A DNA stretch of 64,000 nt, from contig JAJTTP010000034.1 of the NCBI GenBank assembly GCA_023313575.1, forward strand, positions 124,001 through 188,000, in the 5' to 3' direction. The position numbers were made by a program, and so were the translations under genes. Source of the stretch: Eutypella sp. D-1 (lineage: Eukaryota; Ascomycota; Sordariomycetes; Xylariales; Diatrypaceae). The notes below the pieces were generated by a model that was given only the letters and a program-made list of their open reading frames with translations, was not told the origin of the DNA and made no database searches. This document shows, one piece after another, positions 57,201-64,000 of this stretch (its first letter is position 1; each line of letters opens with the position of its first letter).

Positions 57201-59062
57201 AATTCCAAGACAAGCAGCGCGAGCTCGAGAACCGGCTCCGGGAGCTGAATCAGCGGATCCCGCAGCTCGACACCAAGATGCAAAAGATCGGCCTCGAGGT
57301 CCAGAGTGCCGAGAAAAACCTCGCCGACGCCCACAGGCGGGTCAAGGAGCTAGGCAAGGAGCACCAGCCGTCCGAGACGGACGACAATAGACTGTCGGAC
57401 CTCCAGACCGAGATTGCCAAGCTGAACAAGCAGGTGGCTAAGCTTCACGCCGAGATGGAAGACGTCGAGACGGAGATCAAGGAGCTCCAGGACAAGATCA
57501 TGGAAGTCGGTGGTGAGAAGCTCCGTGCCCAGCGCACCAAGGTCGACTCGATCAAAGAGGAAATGGCCTCCCATAACGAAGAAATCTCGAACGCGGAAGT
57601 GAAGAAGGCCAAGGCGGAGAAGTCCAAGGTGAAGCTCGAGAAGGACCACGCGAAGGCGACCAAGGAGCTGGATAACGCGAACCGCGAGCTCGAGGTGCTC
57701 GAGGAGGAAGTCGAGAACCAGGGTAGCAAGGCGGAGTCGCTGCAAGCCAACGTGGACGAGGCGGAGGAGGAGCTGGTGGCGAAGAAGAAGGAGCTGCGGG
57801 ACCTCAAGGCCGAGCTGGACGAGAAGACGGGCGAGCTCAACGAGACCCGCGCCGTCGAGATCGAGATGCGCAATAAGCTCGAGGAGAACCAGAAGATCCT
57901 GGTCGAGAACCAACGGCAGCTGCGGTACTGGGACGACAAGCTGGGCAAGCTCCGACTCACCAATGTCAACGATCTCATGGGCGCGATGCCGCCGCCGGCA
58001 GCCTCCGCTGCGAAGAAGCCACGGCGTCAGCGAGGCGAGGAAGAGGAGGATGGCGAAGAAGAAGACGACGAGCACGGCGATAGCGACGAGGAAGTCTCGG
58101 CGCAATTAGAGCAGGAGTCCTCGAAGTTGCTAGAGCAGCAAGACCAAGACCAAGAACAGGACCAATCGGCACCGCAGCACTTCGAGAAGCAACCCGAGGA
58201 GCTGCCGCGGTACACGGAAGACGAGCTGAAGGACATGGACAAAGCGAGCCTGAAAGCCGAAATCGCCGCGCTCGAAGAAAAAACGCAGAACGTGAACGTA
58301 GACCTGGGCGTGCTATCAGAGTACCGACGACGCGTCGAAGAGCACGCGGCGCGGTCGTCGGACCTCGCGACGGCAGTGGGCCAGCGGGATGCAGCGAAGA
58401 AGCGATGCGATGACCTGCGACGCATGCGGCTCGAGGGGTTCATGGAAGGGTTCAGCACCATCTCGTTGCGCCTCAAGGAGATGTACCAGATGATCACCAT
58501 GGGCGGCAATGCGGAGCTCGAGCTCGTGGACTCGCTTGATCCCTTTAGCGAGGGCATCTTGTTCTCTGTCATGCCCCCCAAGAAGAGCTGGAAGAATATC
58601 TCGAATTTGTCGGGTGGCGAGAAGACCCTTAGTTCCCTTGCTCTGGTATTCGCGCTTCATCATTATAAGCCGACTCCGCTGTATGTCATGGATGAAATTG
58701 ACGCCGCGCTCGACTTCCGAAACGTGAGTTCTCCCCATCCCCCCCTCCCCCCCACCAAAAAAACCTCTTCCTTTCTAGCTATTTCCTCCCTCCCGCTAAC
58801 TACACCCCCCCAGGTCTCCATCGTGGCGAACTACATCAAAGAACGGACGAAGAACGCGCAGTTCATCGTGATCTCGCTGCGGAATAACATGTTCGAGCTC
58901 GCGGCCCGCCTCGTCGGCGTCTACAAGGTCAACCACATGACCAAGAGCGTCACGATCGAGAATAAGGACTTTATTAATCGGCCTGTGCCTGTCGCTGCGG
59001 GGGCGGGGGCGGGGGCCGGTAGGCAAGGGGGTGGGGGGATGAATACTACTGTTGTTTCGTGA
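54268..59062 (+). CDS. SMC4: Condensin subunit SMC4
   Basis: Three exons (54268-55284, 55346-58723, 58814-59062) encode 1547 residues, within the usual range for fungal SMC4. The N-terminal ~240 residues are basic and Ser/Pro-rich. The ATPase head starts at LTNFKSYAG with Walker A GPNGSGKSN (about 282-290). Long coiled coils flank a hinge at about residues 778-930 (GRIDGFHGRLGNLG, CGALDNFVTDT). The C-terminal head has the ABC signature LSGGEKTLSSLAL (about 1427) and Walker B LYVMDEIDAALD. An acidic insert (EEEEDGEEEDDEHGD) lies in the second coil. SMC4 pairs with SMC2 in condensin to compact chromosomes. The last intron, 58724-58813 (90 nt, GTGAGT..CCCAG), keeps frame and has no stop, so an unspliced reading would add 30 residues beside Walker B. 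The start is ATG 54268; the open frame upstream lacks an ATG. Confidence 0.96.
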
Positions 59063-61373
59063 GGTTCCTCCTTGCCTTTGCATGGACTCTTCCCCCTTTC
59101 TTCCTCTGTATGGAAACGCTGGACTGGGCTTCCAGGGTGAGACTAGGTTTAGCTAGGCGGGTTCACTTGCTTGCTTGCTAGTTTGCTACGTACGTTACGT
59201 TACGTTATGTGGCTTTATGATAACGCATGGATGAGATAAGATGAGATGGAGATGGAAAACGCCGGATTGTAGCGGTAGGAGGGCTCTTCCTTGTCTATGG
59301 CATTATCAACAAAGTATGTGTGTGTGTGTGTGTGTTTATGATATCAATTAAGAGATTTCCTTGTTTTTACTTTTGGCTACTTAAGTAGTCTATCTGCTTT
59401 CATGAGTGCCGGCTGCTTTTTATTCAGTATCGTGATATGCCATGCTACCTTGGTAATAACCATGTAGCTGTTTCCGGTCCCCTAACCGATCTGCCAAACA
59501 GATACCTACCTACCTACCTACCTAAGATAAGACACTTAAGAATATTTACTTACGTTAGGAGGAAGCTCTTCCTTAAAGTGGGATAACTGCAGGATGAAGA
59601 CTTAGGTATCTAAGTATCTAGAAGTTTAGTCTGACCCCGCACTGCAAGGTGTGTTTAACTAATTGGATTGAGATGCTTTCTTTGCGTGATGGAATCACCT
59701 GTATCTTCATGTTTACACATGCTGGAAACTTTCTACCGCAGTAGGTACGAGGTAGACACCTGAGCATTGAATTTTGGTACCCCGCACTAGTTGCCTTCCA
59801 AGGTTGTAGGTACAGCATGTATATATGGACAGCAACCCCTTTCTCGCCCCACTCCTTTTCTTTACTGGCCAATCACACCTCTTGAAGCGACTACGATTGT
59901 TTTAACTGTAGAGATACACCTTGGGAGGTATGTAGCTGCCATCAAACTTTGAGGGAGCTATGGCAACTACGCTTTATGTATGTATTATGGTTGACGGATA
60001 TGGATGCATATAGAAGCATCCTGGCAATTGATAGGGTGGGTATGGGCGGAGGTGGCTAGGACACTAATACACCAGGAAGCGGTGGGATTGGATTGTAAGG
60101 AGATGGGCTGGTCATACACAGACAATCAAGTCCTCTCCCGATCACTCCTATCACAACAACATTGGGAACAATCATCCAAGTGTGCCTGGTTAAGTATGAA
60201 AGTGATTTAGCCCAAGGTATTTGCAGTCTGTATTGAAACCTCACACCTGTAAGCTCGTGTTATAGCTGTCCTGTATGATTGATGTGTTTGCCGGTCTAAA
60301 CACACAGGTAGCAAGTTGCCCTCACAAGTAATCACTTGATGGTGTATTTGCCATGGAAGCTTTTGATCGTTTAACCATTCATTCTTTTGAGCAGAACATT
60401 ATGTGGTCTCGAAGGCATGGAAGGGGGCTTGGGTTGGGTGCAAACCTATATTCAGTCGGGGACAAAGCTGATCACGTATATATGTACATAATTACCAAAG
60501 ATAGGATGCCACAATGCTTTCATTCATGGGGCAGTTATCAATGTATATATTGTATATATGTATTATCGCGCACATTCACAGTCAGAATTCACTTGGTCAT
60601 TCTAGTTGATATGAGCTTTATCGATCTGCTCACCTACCAGCTCACCTGCTGATGTACCTTACTTGCGACTCTGGCACAGCTCTTACCATCGTTCCTTCCA
60701 GTTATAAATTGTTACGGGATGGCTTCCTACCGGGCCGTAGATAGGTACTTCAGTGGGTAACCGAATATCATGGAATTGAATGTACCGGACTTGACCTTGT
60801 TACTGCCCCCATTACGTCAGTGGACAATACCCGATATGGCTACATGTAAATAAACTGGTATGTAGCTACCTGCCTACACGGCAAGGAAAAAAAATTCTCT
60901 TCCTTAACCCCGCAGCTATCTTCCTCAAGAGCTTAGGCAGCTATCGGATTCCCTTCTTTTCCAACGCGGTCTCTTCGTTGCAACCCTATTCCTCTCTTTC
61001 CTCTCCTCCAAACTCACCTCTGTTTACTCCTACCACATCTTTCTCATCAACAATAACAACACAGCACCCGAGTTCAGCAGTCTTGCGCACCACATTCTTG
61101 GACACTTTCGTATCGTATAGAGGTTAATACAATTACCCTATATGATTATAAGTGTTGGCTGATCATCTCTGGATATACCCAGTCTTCTGTACCCCGTTGT
61201 TTTCACCCTTTCATTTCCGTACGCCCTCTTGTTGTGTCTTGAGACCTTTCGGAGAAGTGTCTATCCAGCTACTTCATTTCCCGCCAACAGATTGTGCCAG
61301 AGGACTGAGTCCGTGATACCACCAGTCTATCCACTGTCATTCTCAAGTCGAGACTACTTATCAATCCGGCACG
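59063..61373. other. Intergenic region, about 2.3 kb, no gene seen
   Basis: Contains a (GT)10 run near 59316-59335, an ACCT repeat near 59504-59524 and AT-rich stretches. The last 400 bases are C/T-rich leader of the next gene. All ORFs are short and without domain. Confidence 0.55.
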
Positions 61374-62930
61374 ATGTCATATGGAGTAGCCCCTGTCGCT
61401 CCCATGTCCATATGGGAGCCATCAGGAACGCAGAGTCTGCTGTTTAAGAAGGTTCCTATCGAGGTATGCTTACACCTTGCCTATTCTCGTCCCTAGTTAG
61501 CCCTGTATTAACCGAGACACTAGCTGCGACTCATGATCTATGAGTTCGCTCTTCCTGCCAATGTACCCATCCACGTCGTTCGAATGGAAATGGGCTCCAA
61601 CATGTTCATGACCAATCATAGATGCGGAAAGTCTCTGCAGGGTGTGCGCACATTCAACGCACTTATTAGAACTTGCAAGACAATCTATACGGATCTTACC
61701 AGTTTCCCTGTCTTCTATCGCATCAACCAGTTCAAACATCGTTCCTTCCACGAGTTGCTGCTGTTCCTGGCTGCACTGATACCCTATAAGCGATCCAAGA
61801 TCCGCTACTTGAAAGTAGATGCAATCCTTGGGGACTGGTACAGCGGAATCACCGGCCTAAATAAATTCAGTCAAGGTGACTATGCCACCCTTGTTAGGAC
61901 TTTGCTCAGAGAGTGCCACGATTTGAAAGAGTTGGTCGTATCGACTAACATGAGACCACGTGATTTCCAGCGCCAGCTGGAATTGTGGACTCAACTTTCT
62001 GAGTGCCGTTATCCTTCCCTGTTGACTATGCCTCAAGTCAAAGTCACGATGGCGTCTTTCTCTTGGGGCTCGGAACTGGACCTCGACGATCCAGCACCTG
62101 GATCTACCGCCTACGATCATGGGGAATACAGTCGACTTTTCTCTAGTGAGGCAGATAGAGATTCTTTTGACCGGATCAGACTTGACATGGTTCAGAAAAG
62201 AAAGAGGATCTTTGAAGACCAGGAGAAGGAAAAACGGAAGGCAGAGAAAGAGCAACAGGACGTCAACCAACAGGACGTCAACCAACAGGGAAAACGTGTG
62301 AAGGCAAAGGGACCTATGGACCCAGCACTACAACATGCTCTTATCTGTTCCGGTGTGCATTTCCCAGGTGAAGAGCGCATGTCCCTAGACCGCCTCAACA
62401 GCACCCTCGGCCATGTCTCTTCCCGCACCCGAAGCCACTGCAATGGCGTAAGTGCCATGGGCGCCATGATCCGTCCGAAGAAGCAGCGATACACCGCTGA
62501 GGGAATGCTGAACAGCCGCACCATCACTATATGCGGCATCTGCAGCGTGAATGACGAGGTTGAGTGCCAAGTCGAGGAGGTGCAAGGGGACGTCACTAAA
62601 CGTGTCTGGGAATCTATCAATACCCTCATGACCGACAAGGGGCTGAGCGCATTGCTGGACTTCTACAAGAGAAGTTTCAGGGCGGGAAGAGCCCGTACCC
62701 GCCGGGCGCACCTAGAAAAGCTTACCGAGCTTGAGGAAATGGTGTCGCCCCTAGAAGTGCTCCGACTAACGAATAACCTCGAGATTGCGCGCATCAGAGC
62801 AGACCCGAACGACAGAAACTTCGTCCCGACATTCCTGACCTTTCATTCCCGGTACAAATCTCGTCTAGTCAAGTTAAAGAAGTCGTTGGGCATCGAGCCG
62901 CGAAGCTCAATTGGTGCGGCGAACTCCTAG
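61374..62930 (+). CDS. Fungal protein of unknown function with an LRLMIYEFALP motif
   Basis: Two exons, 61374-61463 and 61524-62930, encode 498 residues. The 60-nt intron joins FKKVPIE to LRLMIYEFALP, restoring the 'LP.EiRl.IYe.al' motif of large fungal families with an F-box-like or DUF7730-type N-terminus. The next ~130 residues continue that fold, including LIRTCKTIYTDLTSFPVFY. A charged coil (about 250-280) holds DVNQQDVNQQ, produced by a perfect 15-nt tandem duplication. The C-terminal part has CGICSV and KRQYTAEGML-like segments and basic helices. Such families are greatly expanded in Pezizomycotina and their roles are largely unknown; a ubiquitin-ligase adaptor has been suggested for F-box-like ones. 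No second motif here tells the function. Confidence 0.7.
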
Positions 62931-64000
62931 GACTCCTAGGACTCCAAGTCAAGCAATGGTTGCCCATCGGCCAGCCCGGCTCCGACTCCAGTCATAACGG
63001 AGTATACATGATGGGAATGAAGACAGAAGATATAACGAAGACCCGACATACCTTGTACAGATATAAATACCACACCATCAGAAATCGGATATTGCCAGGC
63101 ACACGAAGGAACAGAGCAGAGGGCATCATCAATCAGGCAATCGATTACAGCTATCGCTCGGAATACCTAAGCTAGTTGTCAAAGTATATGATTGTCAGAT
63201 CAGATCAGAACAGAGCAGGGAAGGTCATCACAATGAGGGCTACGAGAGTTCATAAGGATAAGGGGGATTGATCTAAGGAGAGAGAGAACTTGTTCAAAGT
63301 AAATAGCTTCTAGGACTAGGAAAAAGGGAAAAGGGAAAGGAGGGTTACATGGATTGGCAAGCCAACTGCGAGAGCCATTTTTGCTTTTGCTTTTTTAGGA
63401 GGAATAGGATAAGGATTGTCAAATGTTTAGATACCCCGGATAGTTATGGAATCCATTGATCAAAACTTGTGTGATTCGGTATTTCTGCTCAACTGATGAT
63501 ATGTTTGAGAAGGTGCCTACTAAGGGCCGATTGATAATGCTTGTGACTTTTCATGATGCTTCTCTTGGTGTAGGTAATTATGGAGCTTATCCCGGTGTGC
63601 TTGATACTCAGTACCCGGAGTTCCCTGACCACCTTATCAGCGCTTATCAGAAACATTCATGGATGTAACTATGGAGGTACTTTATGGGCCCCCCGATAAG
63701 GTTCATGATAAGACCTGCGGGTAGGTACTAAAGTAGGTCTGGTAGGTGCAATTGACAAGCTCGCGCCGAAATTTTTTTGGAGAACCGGGAGAGGAAAAAA
63801 AAAAAGCTCCAAAGCTCACTTATCCCATAACCAATCCACCTCCAACCACCACCACCAATTCAACCCACCATTTGCGACTACGACTACGACTACGACTACG
63901 ACTGCGATTGCGATCGCGATAACGGGTGGAAATTGTGTGGGAGGAGACCTTTTGTTTCCAAATTATATTTAATCGATTAATATAATATCCATCCATCAAC
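62931..64000. other. Right-end intergenic region, no gene seen
   Basis: About 1.07 kb. It holds direct repeats of CTAGGACTC just after the stop (62927-62946), an AG-rich stretch, and a (GACTAC)4-5 run at 63876-63903. No ORF with coding character. The C/T- and A-rich end from 63.77 kb could be the leader of a gene beyond the window. Confidence 0.5.
63876..63903. repeat. (GACTAC)n hexanucleotide repeat
   Basis: Four to five GACTAC units, passing into imperfect GATTGC/GATCGC units. Confidence 0.75.

Noticed and set aside
57350..58105. 251-residue Leu-rich frame antisense to SMC4
   Set aside because: It is the complement of the coiled-coil codons (GAG/AAG read as CTC/CTT). The sense strand is an unambiguous SMC4.
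1..64000. CRISPR arrays, bacterial-type operons, integrases or full-length transposons
   Set aside because: No spaced repeat arrays, no transposase or reverse transcriptase motifs, and all real genes show fungal intron structure.

Overview
The window is nuclear DNA of a filamentous ascomycete, most likely a Sordariomycete. Genes have short spliceosomal introns (about 50-140 nt, GT..AG with CTAAC/CTAAT branch sites). Families such as HET, multicopy P450, SWI1/ARID, Amo1-like and ELYS-like nucleoporins and condensin SMC4 are typical of Pezizomycotina. I cannot name the genus from sequence alone. I support 16 complete protein genes, one partial gene at the left edge, one stop-interrupted gene and one tRNA gene.

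Layout. 1-145 is the start of a minus-strand gene. 146-8995 is an unusually long, pyrimidine-rich stretch without genes, ahead of the SWI/SNF ARID subunit Swi1/Sol1 (8996-12310). 13.3-21.3 kb is an accessory block with a HET-domain allorecognition-type gene and a large SLIP-GC/dynamin-like GTPase gene, bracketed by two related short direct repeats. 23.3-34.2 kb carries a small single-pass membrane protein, a cytochrome P450, a secreted GH5 hydrolase and a CCCH/FG nucleoporin of the Amo1/Nup42 type. 35.0-38.3 kb holds ribosomal protein uS10 (RPS20) and a Cue3/ASCC2 homologue. 39.3-42.3 kb is an unusual C2H2 zinc-finger plus trypsin-like protease protein.

42.9-52.2 kb looks lineage-specific. 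It has a DJ-1/PfpI protein convergent with a second P450, an intron-containing tRNA-Glu(CTC), a hydrophobic-N-terminus protein broken by an in-frame amber codon, and a divergent pair of small secreted proteins that look like paralogues. From 52.5 kb housekeeping content returns: an ELYS-domain nuclear pore protein, condensin SMC4, and a fungal 'LRLMIYEFALP'-type protein of unknown function. 63-64 kb has no gene I can support.

The housekeeping genes are unrelated jobs (chromatin remodelling, nuclear pore, translation and ribosome quality control, condensin) rather than one pathway. The most interesting parts are the HET/GTPase block, the zinc-finger protease fusion, and the tRNA-flanked accessory segment with the paired secreted proteins. 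Gene models are read by eye: splice sites were chosen for frame, branch site and family motifs, and the less certain ones are flagged.
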